Shown here in pieces: positions 30,690-42,540 of a DNA stretch of 64,000 nucleotides. The stretch covers positions 372,001 to 436,000 of the forward strand of contig JAPJBO010000070.1 in the NCBI GenBank assembly GCA_030068145.1, in the 5' to 3' direction. The position numbers and the translations under genes were made by a program. Origin of the DNA: Diplonema papillatum (taxonomy: Eukaryota > Euglenozoa > Diplonemea > Diplonemida > Diplonemidae). The first letter of the stretch is position 1. Each line of letters starts with the position of its first letter. The notes under the pieces are model-generated. The model was not told the origin of the DNA and did no database searches. It saw only the letters and a list, made by a program, of their open reading frames with translations.

Positions 30690-31063
30690 AAAAATTTTGG
30701 GCCCGGGGGTGGGTGGATCAAGCCCGGGCACCCTTCGGTCGGACGACGAAAGCGCGTCTTTTGCCTCGGGGGTGAAATTAGTTGTGAGGAGTTCAGCCAG
30801 GTGGCTTTCGGTTGGTGTGCGCAGGGGGTTCACATCTCCAGTCGCGAACATGTACATCGTCTTGAGGATGGTACGCGGAACCCAGATGACTTCCAGACCT
30901 CGACGAACTTCATCCTCATGGCCCGGGTGTGGAACCTTTTCCCCATCCCGATGCACAACTTGAACGCCTTGTCGACATCCTCCTGGAGGCGGCGGTCGCT
31001 CGGTGGCAGCTTGAATACCAAGCTCTTGCCCCCAGTTAAGGTGGCCGCTTGAGCGGCACTCAT
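30690..31063 (-). pseudogene. Probable broken ORF, unknown family
   Basis: Two minus-strand frames that look protein-coding meet near 30900. Upstream: MSAAQAATLTGGKSL, FKLPPSDRRLQEDVDKAFK and MRMKFVEVWKSSG. Downstream in another frame: WVPRTILKTMYMFATGDV and LLTTNFTPEAKDALSSS. Each part ends where the other begins, as expected after a small indel, or a short unrecognised intron. The 3' end runs into the 88-bp array. Family not recognised. Confidence 0.4.
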
Positions 31064-31473
31064 CCGAGCGCACATAGCAGCAGAGACGCGTCGGCAGTAA
31101 GCGTCGGCAGTATTTGCACTTCAGGATGGGGCTGCCGTCATGAGCGTCGTCCCGAGCGGTTTCGGGCTAAAAAAGAAAGAAATGCGTAGGTTTGCTTTAG
31201 AAAGAAGTGCAGCTCGGAACCGGCTTGTGCACTGCTCCCGCGTACCACCCGTTTGCTCTGCACCACCATGCTGCACTAAAGAAGAGCCAAAAGGTGGACG
31301 GCAACCCCCGGGAAACCCGGGCATAGAGCTTTAAAGAAGACCTCAAACTACCCCCTGTTGGTAACACACGAAAGAAAGGTTGAGTCGTAGCTCTTTACGG
31401 AACGGGTGGTTTAAAAAAAGAGGGTAATTTGGGTTTCCAACGATCCCGCGGGACACTTTCGCATTTATTCTTG

Positions 31474-31632
31474 CGTGGCGCACCTTGGGGCTTGGCGCTC
31501 GCGCTGAACATAAGCTCGTCGAGACGGTCAGCCGCAGGGCAGAGCGGACGGGGTTGTAGCACTGTGCTGCCTCCGACTCAAGGTTTGCAAGCTGTGGTTG
31601 ACCGTCACGTTCCTGGACCAGGAGCGGCCTAT
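31474..31632. repeat. 160-bp dispersed repeat, copy 2
   Basis: Pair with 25675-25835; see there. Confidence 0.88.
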
Positions 31633-33370
31633 TTCTTTTTCTTTCTTCTTGTTTCTACGGATTTCTTTTCGCGGGTGTGGGGTCGGTCCTGCGTTCGTAC
31701 ACTCAGGTATTCCGACTCCCGCAGTCGTGAGTCAACCGGTCAACTATTTCCGCAGTATTTGCATACTTTGAACAAACTAAAAAAGGAAAAGGTAAGGTAA
31801 GGAAACTGACGCGAGCCGAAAAGGAAGAGGTGGAACTGTGCTCTTGGCAGCTGAAGAATAGTTGAGTCGCAGCTCGGACAAAACAGAATGAAAAAGAAAG
31901 GGTGCGCTTATTCTCTGCTTTTCGTTCATGGGCGGGAGGGTCAGATCTGCTTTGTTGTGCTCCGACTCCCGGAATTGTGAGCAGCGCAACCTCAAGAGGC
32001 CTAGTCAACTATTCCCTGCAGGATTTGCAAAATTTCAAGAAAGAACTGCGTAGTTTTGTTTTATTCTTTTACTTGTTAGTTGTCGACAACTTGTTTTTGT
32101 GTTGAGGTGTCATTCAGATGTAAATCTAAAGCCGCCCACGTCAAATTTTGTTAAGCAGCGGCTGTCAAAACTTGCCGTGACACCTATGATCAAAGTAAAG
32201 TGGAGAAGAGAATAGAAGGTTGTCTAAAAGAGAAAGGGGGGGGTAGTGAATATTTTTTGACCCTCGTAGCTCGCTGGGTCAGGCGCGCCAGGCAGGTGCT
32301 GGGCTAATTTCGGTCTGGGCTTGGACTTTGCAGTCCTCCCATATTCCATACATACGGGACGACATTGGTGTTCTTTCTCTGCTTGTCCCCTTCGCTGTGG
32401 ATTTGTTCAGCTAGCAGTTGCACGATGTGTTGTTGTTTAGACATAGCTTATTCAGAATGGTTCTTATTTGGGTTAGACGGACGTAGTAGAAAAGTCTGTC
32501 CTCCCTCTTTTTGGACTGGTTTTAGACGGTTTCGTGTTGTGTTTTCAAAGAAGCCGGTGTTTTATTTTGCCGGCGGTTTCCTTTCCCTCCACCCGCCCCC
32601 CAATTTAGGCCGCGGGTCTTCTTTTCTCAAAGAACCAACCGTTGCGTTGCGATAGCGATTCTTGGAAGTATCCTTTCTTTTTTTTTTTTCCCCCCCTTTT
32701 TTGACCTGGGGCGGGGGGGGGGGGGGGGTTGTTGGGAAAATACGCCGGTCGCAACTAGTTTGTTTGCTGTTTGCGCCGAACTCCCAACACTGGCACACGC
32801 TTTTTTTTTTTTGTCTTTTCTTTTTCTCTTCTTAAATCAGGGCATTAGCTTGGTCTCCGGTACACTTTTCCAAATTTGGACCGCTCACGGGTTTTTGCGT
32901 CCTCACTCAGGAACGGCACACAGCGCGACGCGACGTATCTTCACGACAATGCTGGGCCCTGAGTGCCTCGGATTGCACACAGGCCACCTCTGCCGGGGGC
33001 CTGGGTGATGGTGTAGTGCCATTTTTTTTCTTCTTTTTCCCCGCCGGCAGGGGACTTTAGTTCTTTGTCTGACCGAGCAAAAATGCCGGTTTCAGCGAAA
33101 ACCCCGGTTTTTGGGCTCTGTGGTGCGGTGGGTGGCATGGGGCCCCGCGGTGTCCGTTTGTGTCGTCAAGCCGATACCATTATACCTGCCTCGTCTCTCC
33201 TCTGTCTGATCCCCCGCAGGCAGTCAATGTAGCGATGCATGGACGATGACTGCAAACGTCAACTTGTCCCTCGTAACTCGTCATTGCTGCATAAGCAGTC
33301 GTCATCGAGTAGATACGAATGATGCCTGCATATCCAGCCTTGTTTGATGCTTGAAGGGGACGCGTATCTA
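31633..33370. other. Intergenic, no supportable gene
   Basis: Low-complexity tracts (T/C run 32668-32702, G run 32711-32728) and chance frames only. Confidence 0.5.
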
Positions 33371-33374
33371 TCTT

Positions 33375-33608
33375 GGAGAGCTTCAAATGCAAGTGTACAC
33401 AGTGTGGTCGGAGTCTGAAATGCAGACAGGTGCAATTAATCTCGAGAGCTTGGTGCACGTGCATTTGGCTCGAGGTGTTTGTAAGTGACGCGTATCGAGA
33501 GTTTGGAGAGCTTCAAGTGTACACAGTGTGGTCGGAGTCTGAAATGCTGACAGCTGCAATTAATCTCGAGAGCTTGGTGCACGTGCATTTGGCTCGAGGT
33601 GTTTGTTG
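33375..33608. repeat. Tandem duplication of ~115 bp
   Basis: 33375-33483 and 33500-33608 share tgtacacagtgtggtcggag, aattaatctcgagagcttgg and gcatttggctcgaggtgttt almost without change. Confidence 0.92.
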
Positions 33609-34198
33609 AAATAGTATGTGAAAATAGCACAAAAGAGCTTGAGCCGCGAACGCACTTTGCCAGCATCTTTCCGAAACTAAACTGACCCCCTCTTTTTGGC
33701 AACGTCTCATATTGCGTCCGGGTCAGATTGGTACGCACCTGTTTGCACTTTTTGGCTGATTTGCGTTTGGTGCACGTCAGATCCAAGTGCGCTCGCGGTT
33801 CAGTCTCATTTCCTTTGCAGGCGCGCCTGGGGCACGCGCCCTGTTAAGGTTCTGTAGAGCGCTCAGAAAGGCTTGCCGGATGGAGCAGGGGTCCACTTCG
33901 GAATCGGAATACGGGTTCTGGGTGTAGACCGCATGCATAGCATCATTTTCATGTCGGGATAGTTCTGCCCAAACTATTTTTCCCCCTCCTTTCTTTTTGG
34001 TACTTGGGTCAGAGCGCAGAATCGAACGCTGGGATTTTGCACGATGCGCCTCCCAGGGTGAAGACAGTCAGAAAGGATCTCTGGTTGCCGCTTGTGAATA
34101 GATGTGTCCCGGAAAATGGCTTTCCAAGCCCGAATTCCCATTTAGGAATAGGAATCCTCTACCTCCGACCCAGCCCAGAGGTCGTTCTGCGCCGTGGA

Positions 34199-34503
34199 CA
34201 GGGCTTACGCTCCGTTTTCGGTCTCAGAGAAAATACGTGTGGACCACGTGTGGGCGCTTAAGGTTCGAGGGGAAAAAAACCCTTCCCCCTCATGTGCGAC
34301 GGCCAAAAAAAATAGTGTCGCTACTGACTTGGCGACACCTGGCTGTGCGGCCTTGACCGCTGGTGGGCCTAGACTCCCCTGCATGTGGACCAATAAATCA
34401 AAATCCACATGTGGTACCTGTGGATCCACACGTGGGGGAACAAAATCCAAAAAGAATTAACGTGTGGAAATCCACACGTTCCACACGTGGAGCGTGAGCC
34501 CTG
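34199..34503. mobile_element. MITE family 1, copy A (305 bp)
   Basis: Bounded by cagggcttacgctcc and its inverted copy ggagcgtgagccctg (one mismatch). Interior is filled with CCACACGTGG / CACATGTGG palindromes and the block aaatccacatgtggtacctg. No ORF. Second copy at 35925-36217. Confidence 0.85.
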
Positions 34504-34682
34504 GCCGTGGAAGAACCCGGCTCCGTCTGTAACGCGTAATGAGCTTCAAATGCAAGTGCGCAGGCGGACTTAATTCAGCCGGAGAACTTGAAAATGCAGG
34601 GTACAAAAAACGCAGAAGCTCGAAAAGGTCGGCGAGGACCACGTCGTGAACGAAGGCTGCCGCATTCAATGAAAAAGGTTTC

Positions 34683-34690
34683 GGGTGTGT

Positions 34691-34732
<42 letters not shown>
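34683..34732. repeat. (GT)n microsatellite
   Basis: About 25 GT repeats with single interruptions. Confidence 0.95.
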
Positions 34733-34733
<1 letters not shown>

Positions 34734-35924
34734 TAACGTGTAAAGAGCTTGAAAAGACAAAGCGCCTTGTCCACTTGGAGAACCTGAAAACGCAGGATGA
34801 AGGTTGCCGCGACGGAGAAGCTTTCATGGCTTTCCGCCCTGCAGGGCTTGGCTTCTTCGGATGCGCGTCGGTGGTTTATTTTTTTGGATGAGGGGCATTC
34901 TTAGTTGGCGGGGAGGGGGGGGTTGAACCCTTGAACCCGGCGGTTCGTGGTTCTTTGTGCTCGGTCTCGCAAGCTATGGCACAGAGACGCACTAAGGCGT
35001 GGCGCGGGTTGAGCGTCGCACATGTCGAGGGCATTCGCTTAACTCTCAGCCGTGCATACGGTTGACCCAAAACGCTCACCCGGAACGAGCTGTTGCTCTA
35101 TTCTCCCATGCGGTAGCAGAAGGCCAGTTTGAAGAGCCAAATCGAGGAACTGCTACCACCACTACACGAGTCGCGTGGTGTGTTTCGACACGCGTGTGCG
35201 AGTGATCGAGTGATCGCTTCTCGGAAGCAGGACGGTGGCCGTATGATGATGGGTTGTGTGGCACCATTCTCACCGTGCCGAATATGCACCGCCCCCGAAA
35301 ACTGGACGCCCGAGTAGCACCCATACTAGGTCGCGTACTGGGTGTCCCGTGGCGCGACGCGTAGGGAGAGAGGTGCAAAGTTCTAAAGCGGGACCTTTCG
35401 GTGAGCAGGACTCCGCGTGCGAGGCGTCGGAGTCAGGAGCTGACTTCAGTGCCCCTGCTACTACTAGAATACTAGCCAGTCGGACATGCAGGACAGTGGC
35501 CGTGGTCTGCAGGCGGCGGTCAACAATTTCGTCTTGTGTACGTGTGTAAACCCTGTTTTGAGTGATTTATAGACAAGCAAGCTTGTTACCATAAAAAAAC
35601 CCTGGGTGGGAAATCTTAGTCTGATGCTTCGACAGATTTGCTGCCAGCACCGCATCGAACGTCAACATTTGAACAAAAAAGAAGGGGAATGCATCCCAGG
35701 GTAATAAACTGCAGTTCCACCGCCTGACCTGCTTGAAGCAGCGGAAGCGAACACCCTGGTGACATGTCACGACGACAGTCGCTTGCTTGCGGGATCGGCA
35801 TGGGACACAGAAAAGATGTGCGTGGGGGAGAATCGTATGTCCAATGCGTAGGCAGAACACTCTTTCGTGCAATGTTTGAACAAAAAAAGGGAGTGCAAGA
35901 CTCCGTACAAGGAATGAATCCAGG

Positions 35925-36217
35925 GGCAGGGCTTACGCTCCGTTTTCGGTCTTGTGGGCCTCGACTCCCTGCATGTGGAGTCAACCTGTGGTAAGCACAT
36001 GTGGGGTAAAAAATAAAGAAAAATCCACATGTGGTACCTGTGAGTCCACACGTGGAAGCACACGTGGGGGGGGAAAACTTAGCTTAATGTTTAGGCAGAA
36101 CACTGTCTCGCATGCATGTTTGATGCTTGCATCAAGTCTTTGTCGAAGAAAGTGTAAAATAAAATAGGGGGGATCAAAAAACGTGTGGAAATCCACACCT
36201 GGAGCGTAAGCCCTGCC
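35925..36217. mobile_element. MITE family 1, copy B (293 bp)
   Basis: Perfect 17-bp terminal inverted repeats (ggcagggcttacgctcc at 35925-35941 and its complement at 36201-36217), flanked by CAGG on both sides, a possible 4-bp target duplication. Interior again has CACGTG/CATGTG palindromes, then a segment (36070-36165) related to the repeat at 4050-4130. Confidence 0.88.
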
Positions 36218-36292
36218 CAGGATGGACGGGAACCCTGTGTTTTTTTGTGTTACCGTCGATTTTTTTTTTCTTTTTTCGGACTTAACCATAAG

Positions 36293-37974
36293 GGAAGCAC
36301 TTAAGTCGGGAAAATATATAACGGAAGCTGCTTCCGTTATATATTTTTCCCAGCTTCCGGTATATATTTTTTCTGCTTCCGTTATATATATTCCAGCTTC
36401 CGTTATATATTTTCCAGCTTCCGTTATATATTTTCCAGCTTCCGCTATATATTTTCCAGCTTCCGCTATATATTTTCCAGCTTCCGTTATATATGCTATG
36501 TTCTGATAAAGTCCATAAGGTACGATGCCAAAAGGGGGGGGTCGGGGGGGGTTTGGGCGGAAAAATCCCCGCATAGTTCACCAGGGTCTGACGGGTACTG
36601 AGGCCCCATACCCTTCCTAAAACATCATTCTGCGTTCAAATACGCCCTCAGAAGCCTCCGGAGAGCCTTCTATGATGTCCCAAATGCGATTTTGTGGGTT
36701 TTTAGGGGGTCCCCCCGTCTGCTGGCCGTAAACCGCCATAGTAGAAACATATGCAACCTGAAGCTGGGTCGCTTCTCTGTGCAAGATCCCAGCCCAAACA
36801 CACGTTTTCGGCGTTCTCTAGCACTCTCCAGGCGCATTCGACCCTCGGGCTTCGTGGTTTCTTTCACTCACAGGTGTTCCGGGACGTGCAAAGATAAGGA
36901 GAATGGCCCCCTGCATTGGGGACAGACCGAACTACGCCCTGCCTGTCTATACAGGCTTTGGGGTCAAATTGCACCGGCTTTGGCGCCACATCCACCGTTT
37001 CGGGCTTCGGTTGTGCTGCTTTGGGGTCCATTAAGAACTCTGGTCTGATTTGCGGGACGCTTTCCTCGGTTTTGGCGCCCACTTTCACTGTTCTAAGGCC
37101 TGTTCAGGCTTCTACCTGCATCATGTTATGCTATTCTGGTGATTCTGCAAGGCTTGGTGAACGAAGTAGGACAAGCGTTAAGTAACAGGCGATCATCAGC
37201 CGTTCTCAATCGTCGTCGAAGCGGTTGACTACGACGCGTTCACTTCATGATTTTGAAGCAGGCTTCACCGCTTTCAGGGCAGGCTTTCAGAGCTTCCCTG
37301 GCAATGTCTTCCCTTCTGGCACCTTTCTCACCCATGGCTGCAAAGTGCTTCTCGCTGGATGACTTTGCACAGGCGGCACATGACCCGAGGGATGTGTGGC
37401 AAGCTCCTGTGCAGTGAGCTTGGTCAGACAAACTGTGTGGCGCACACACCCGCCATGGTCGGCAGTATCACCTGGGCCAGTTTGAGTCCTGTTCCGAGAC
37501 CCGCTCACGGTGAAGTGGCGCCTACTGGGTCGCTTCCTCTCCAGCTTCGGCGCAAAGTCTTCACCACTGGATGCACTTTGAACGGTGAAAGTGGGCACCA
37601 AAACCGAGCAAAGCGTCCCGCAAATCAGACCAGAGTTCTTAAAGGATCCCAAAGCAGCACAAACGAGACCAAAACGGTGCACACGGCGCCAAGGCGGCGC
37701 AATTCGACCCCAAAGCCTGTATAGACAGGCAGGGCGTGGTACGGTCTGTAGGGTCCATTCGCCTTGTTTTTGCACACCCCGGAACACCTGTAAGCGAGAT
37801 AATTTATGAAGAATGCACCTGGAGAATGATAGAGAACGCCGAAAACGTGTGTTTAGGCCGAGATTTTGCTCCGAGGAGCGACCCAGCATCAGGTTGCATA
37901 TGTGTCTTCTATGGCGGGGAAAAATATATAACGGAAGCAGTTCCGATATATATTTTCCCGACTTAAGTGCTTCC
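36293..37974. mobile_element. Foldback-type transposon with long inverted arms
   Basis: Perfect 28-bp terminal inverted repeats (36293-36320 and 37947-37974; ggaagcacttaagtcgggaa then aatatata). Subterminal arms 36735-37095 and 37581-37918 are inverted copies of each other at about 80% (shared blocks acacacgttttcggcgttct, gcctgtctatacaggctttg, aactctggtctgatttgcgg). The left arm has gained an array of a 21-bp unit (36325-36494) and a G-rich segment. The core 37096-37580 has only a short minus-strand frame (37240-37449, Cys-rich start, then SSSEKHFAAMGEKGARREDI) and no transposase, so it would be non-autonomous. Confidence 0.85.
36325..36494. repeat. 21-bp tandem repeat, about 8 copies
   Basis: Unit cagcttccgttatatatttt plus c, derived from the terminal sequence of the foldback element. 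Confidence 0.92.
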
Positions 37975-38214
37975 GATAAGCTTAGTCCTCTTCTTTTTTT
38001 GGTTCGTGTCAGAACTTCGTCCTCTTTTTTTTGAGAGGAGGGGGGATGCGGTGGGGAGGTGGGTCGGGGTTCGACATACATAGAACAAACTAACAAGTAT
38101 TCCTTCAGACTAAAAGATTTTAGTTCGAGGTGGTGGGCTTCCTTCCTCTTATGCTGTGCTTCAAGAGACGCGCGGGACATCCGACATTTCGTGACTCAGA
38201 CTACTGGTGACGTC

Positions 38215-38391
38215 TCACGGTGAAGTCCAGCCTCAGAAGCTGGAGTGAAAGCTGGAGTTAAAAAAGCGGGTGTCACACCCGCTTTTCGGGTGTGGATTTA
38301 CACACGTTTTGATTGTAGCACACCCGCGTTTCGGGTGTGACTCGGGCACACCCTCTGTAACTCCAGCCTCTGAGGCTGGACCTCACCGTGC
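38215..38391. mobile_element. MITE family 2 (177 bp)
   Basis: Terminal inverted repeats of 31 bp with 29 matches: cacggtgaagtccagcctca... at 38216 and its inverse ending cctcaccgtg at 38390. The ends themselves contain small hairpins, and the centre has inverted cacccgcttttcgggtgtg copies. Relic at 29555-29695. Confidence 0.85.
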
Positions 38392-39985
38392 AGGACGGGT
38401 AGCGGGGAGGAGGGGTTTTTTTCGATGCGAAGCGCTTTCCGGAAAAGAATATGCCAGGGGCTGGGGGGTAGGCGAGGACCGAAGAGGCGCCCTGTTACCC
38501 GCGCAACCTCTGATGCTCAGGGGGTGCACGGTACCAGGGGAGCCAGCTTTGGTCACGAACAGCCTTCCTCGGGCGATGGCCAGATTTCCTTGAACAACGC
38601 ATCAACCGGGGGGAAGTGTCATACGAATAAGAATGAAACGCTTGAGAACACGATGGTTTCTGTTCGCGTACGAAGAGCAAAGTAAGCGAGACCTGTCAGG
38701 TCCTGCTGATTGTATTGTATTCACAGACAATGACCACTGGATGAAGCGGGATCCTCTCGGATTGCAGCGGGTGGCGGGTAGCATCTGGTGGGCAAGGAAC
38801 GCTTACTTTTTGCCGCACGGTCGCGGTGTTAGTTTCAGAAACAGAACTGCATGGTTCGCCGAGAAGCAGCGCTTCTCGCGATGGTTTCAGCCCACATGCC
38901 GTCGCCGTCCACCCCTTGCACAACGCTTCCGAAGACCTCCTTTCCCAGCGGGTCGGTCGGGGGGCCTTTACCAGTCATTCGGCGGGCCAAATGAAGTGCG
39001 TAGTCTTGGTTTGTTTTTCGTCGACTATTTAGTTTGGTGAGTGGTGGTATACGTGGGTTCATCCGCAAATATAGCCGTCCACGTCAAAACTTGTTGGCCG
39101 TTGAGACCTTTTTACGTGCATGGATCACGCACGGATTTGTTTCGCAAATGATGGCTACCTCGAGTGTGCGCAATCGGAAGAAATGACGAGACGGCTTCCA
39201 ATAGCATTTACCGGAAGTGGTCCGCAGAACCGGGGTTCTTCGCCAGGACAGCGGATGGCTACCAGCAAAGTAGCTCTGTAGCTTGGTCGCTGGACACAGG
39301 TATAGGTTCAGTGGATGCTAACCAGAAGCGCACACTAGCGGTAAGTTGGAGAACGGGAAGCTAATGGCGCACCTGCTGGCAGAATTCCGCCTCCTGCGAG
39401 CTGCAAGTGCAGTGCACCTTTTTCTTCCCCTGAGAACCTTTCGTGCGCTCACTACTCGACTTTCCTTTGAGTTGAAGTGGGGTTTTGGCGTGCCTGGCGG
39501 CACGGTCTTAGCTGGCGTGACGGAGAGAGCTGATGTCGTCAAAATAACACAAGAAAACAGAAGAACCCCAGTCCCAGGGGGAGTGTGCGAAGCTTGAGAA
39601 ATGTGCCCAGAAATACTCGACGTAGCTGCTTTGACTCCGGGGTAGAAGGGCAATACAATGCAAACGCAATCTAAACCCCCCCCCCCCCCCCCCCCGCTTA
39701 AGGTTTACTTTTTTTTTTAATGTTAAGAGACTGTAAATATTAAGCGATGGGGGGGGGGGGTTTAATTTGTTCTTCGCTTATGCCACCGTGTGTTTTTTTT
39801 CACTCGGGACTTTTTATCCGTGTGTTGTTTGTGTGTCGTGTAGCGTAGGGGTAGACCCGCATGACCTCACGTCCGTTCAACGCGTGTTCGGTAGTTACAG
39901 CACTCGGGATCCCTTCGGTTCTTTGTCTGGCAGCTTCGTCGCGCATTTCCTTCCAAGCTGGCACATATGTGCAGGACAATCGTTG
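38392..39985. other. Intergenic, no supportable gene
   Basis: A plus-strand frame at 39346-39597 (MENGKLMAHLLAEFRLLRAA...) is protein-like but has no family or neighbours to support it. A C run (39677-39695) and G run (39750-39760) are present. Confidence 0.45.
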
Positions 39986-39989
39986 CTCT

Positions 39990-40212
39990 CAAACTTTAAA
40001 TGGGCGTGAGCTCGGGGTTACTACATTGAACCCTGACGTAGAATCCTGGCGACGCGGGATGAACCGAGAGCTGACTTAAGGTGTCCGAGTGATCGCTCAT
40101 CAGATTCCACAAAGGGTGTCGGTTCATCTTGACAGCAGGACGGTGGCCATGGAAGTTTGCATCCGATAATGAGTGTGTAATAACTCACCTGCCGAATGCA
40201 CCAGTCGGCAAT
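39990..40212 (+). pseudogene. LSU rRNA fragment with internal deletion, sense orientation
   Basis: Reads tctcaaactttaaatgggcg, cgcgggatgaaccgag, a diverged AAGGTGTCCGAGTGATCGCTCATCAGA segment, gacagcaggacggtggccat, ggaagt, and gtgtgtaataactcacctgc, all highly conserved 28S domain II blocks in the right order. Compared with the reverse complement of 58786-58900 it lacks about 30 nt (the tggtaagcag block) between two TCCTG/CTGGCG-like ends. Sequence on both sides is not rDNA. Confidence 0.85.
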
Positions 40213-41860
40213 CGCATTTAGACTGCTCCGCAGCTTGTTAATGGGCCGGTGCTTTGAAGTCTCCGTTGGCGGTTGAGACGGGAGGCGTTTGGGCGCAACT
40301 CGGTCAAACAGTCGCGGAGTTTTAACGGTCTGGTCCGGTTGACCATTGGCTGGGTACCGGGTAAGGGAGGCGAAGACATCTTCGTACGTATGCTTTCACT
40401 TTGGCTGGCCAAAGTGAAAGTGTGTAATTGTGACGAATGTGGCCGAGACCAGAGCCCCCACTTTTCCCCGCTCAGCCAGAATGGTGGCTTCGGCTGAACT
40501 TCTGTCACCCTGCTTCTCGGATTCGTAATAAGAAGTTGAAGCTGTTCGATAGTATGGCAAAGACGCGATGCGGCTTTGTCTCGGATCAACAATAAGAGAA
40601 CCCATATACCTAGAAGGAACCAACCCCCTGGGTGGTCTAGTCTGACACCAGCTTTTCCACCCAAGAAAAACGCGTAACGGTGTGTGGGCGTGTGTGTTGT
40701 ATGAGAAGGGCACCCCCCTTGAAAGGGGACGTATGTTTGAGAAATGGCACATGTTGTGAGGCAGCCCACCTTTCTGATACTACCCGACGGTGGACGTGAA
40801 GGCCCGGTGTGTGTGAAAGCAACAAGCGTGGTTGAGGATGCAACGCTGAAGCGTCTCGCGCAAGCATACGGTTTCTTCGTGCCACTTGAAACAAGATAGT
40901 CCCTGATGGCTTGGCGCGGAGCTTACAATTATTTGTTTTGAGGGTGAAATTGCAGTGCTTCCCCAAGCCATCTGTCTATTCTGGTTTCAGCGACTCACAA
41001 CCTTCCACTGGCCTTCTTTATCGTGGTGCAGTGTGCGGAAGCCATCACGGACGCTGAAAATACGACTCAAAGCAGTCACGTGAGTGATTAATGCAGGCTA
41101 TCCGCTGGCGTTCTAACCACAAGGCGATCAGGGTCTGCCAACGTGCATTGTGGGGCCGATCACGTCCTTTCTCCGTGCGGCACGGTCGTTTTTCCGTCTC
41201 TGTCGGAAAGCGGTGAACTGACTCAATTGGAAGAGCAAGAGTGGCTGTCGTCAAGCGAAGCCCGGAAACTTGACACATTCGTTCGCTGGGAGTACCCTCC
41301 CGATCACGACAGGCTAAAATAACCACGTCAAAGCCCCAGGTAAATGAACGGGTTCGATCGCATGTAGGCCGGCCGCTCTGGTGCGAGGGGACCGGAGCTG
41401 CCACCACTTCAGACCGCCTTCCGGAGCCGGCTGAGGGTTTTCTGCTTGGAACTCCAATTTGTAATAAAACAAAGGGCTGGGTTTAGAGAGGGAAAGAGAG
41501 GACTTATCAAAACAATCCGAAGGGGCGGCTCCCTGGGTGGGCGGTGGCCACGCCTTAGCAATCGCAGGGCCTCTCCTCCACGCACCCGCATGCGTCCTCG
41601 TAGTCACCGCTACCGCGCTGACCTTTTCCGAGAGAGAGAGAGAAGGGGCGAGAGGAGGTGATGGTAGCCGATGGTCTTTTGTAAAAGCATCGCTGTTTTG
41701 GTGCGCGTCTTCTTTTAGAGTTCTCTTCTTTGAGTTGCAGGGTCCGGAACTTTAGAGTCCCCCGGGTGACCATCTTTTTGAAGCGTGAAAGGTTTCTTCT
41801 TTGTCTTCGTTCTGTCCCTTGGCAAAACCGCTTTGACAACAATGTGGATACTTTACTTTT
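40213..41860. other. Intergenic, no supportable gene
   Basis: Mixed-complexity DNA with chance frames; a copy of the 'tctcc-gggtgacc' repeat near 41748-41775. Confidence 0.5.
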
Positions 41861-42215
41861 TCTCTAAACTGGGGTGCCGGCGTCATTTTCAGAGTTATAG
41901 TAGAATCGATACAACATATTATGCCACTGGATACCGTCCAGCCTCTAATTTATAGGCCAATGATATGCGTGGTTTATAATTTATCGGTCGCTAATTTACA
42001 ATTAATTATTATTCTCGGTGTCACACTCTTTGTGGATCAATGAACTAATTTCTTTTTGGCGGCGCCGCAGGCCCACGGTACGGTGCAGTGTGTGGCGCGC
42101 TTCTGTTTTACAGGCCTTTGTTTTATGTATTTTTTTAATTTATAAATCAATATCTATTTACTTTCAAATTTCCCAATATTTATAAATTAAAAACTACACG
42201 AATTAGGAGCCAGAC
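41861..42215. other. AT-rich island
   Basis: About 350 bp much richer in A+T than the rest of the window, with several taatttata / tataaatta inverted stretches (for example 42137-42148 and 42180-42190). No ORF. Could be the remnant of an AT-rich transposon. Confidence 0.6.
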
Positions 42216-42330
42216 GGTACAACACTACTTGGAAGATCAACGGCCGCCTAATACTTTTTGTGGTTTGACCTCTCGTGAGAACGTTTCAGAAGAAATGTGA
42301 AAACGGGGTTTTGCCTAGAGGCTTTTCGTG

Positions 42331-42540
42331 TTATTTTGCAAATTCTGCAAGAAATAACGGACAAAAACGAGAGCGGTGCACCCTACACGAGGCAAGAGCG
42401 TCGGTTCCGTTTACCCAGTTGACTTGGTGCACAACTTCCAGTTGAACGACGTCGGTACGTTTTCGCATCCGCGCAGCTGGTACCGCGGCTAAAGACTGAG
42501 CACTCAGCAAACAATCATTGATCAACAGGGCGCCGTACAT
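42331..42540 (-). CDS. Short hypothetical ORF
   Basis: ATG to stop, 69 codons (MYGALLINDCLLSAQ ... RFCPLFLAEFAK). Composition is protein-like, but length, isolation and lack of a family leave it weak. Confidence 0.2.
   Translation of the reverse strand: MYGALLINDCLLSAQSLAAVPAARMRKRTDVVQLEVVHQVNWVNGTDALASCRVHRSRFCPLFLAEFAK

Noticed and set aside
34887-34905. SSU rRNA-like phrase (ttcttagttgg)
   Set aside because: Only about 12 bases match and no neighbouring SSU blocks are present.
36325-36494. Heptapeptide repeat protein (ASVIYFP)n
   Set aside because: Direct translation of a 21-bp array derived from transposon ends; no start or flanking coding sequence.
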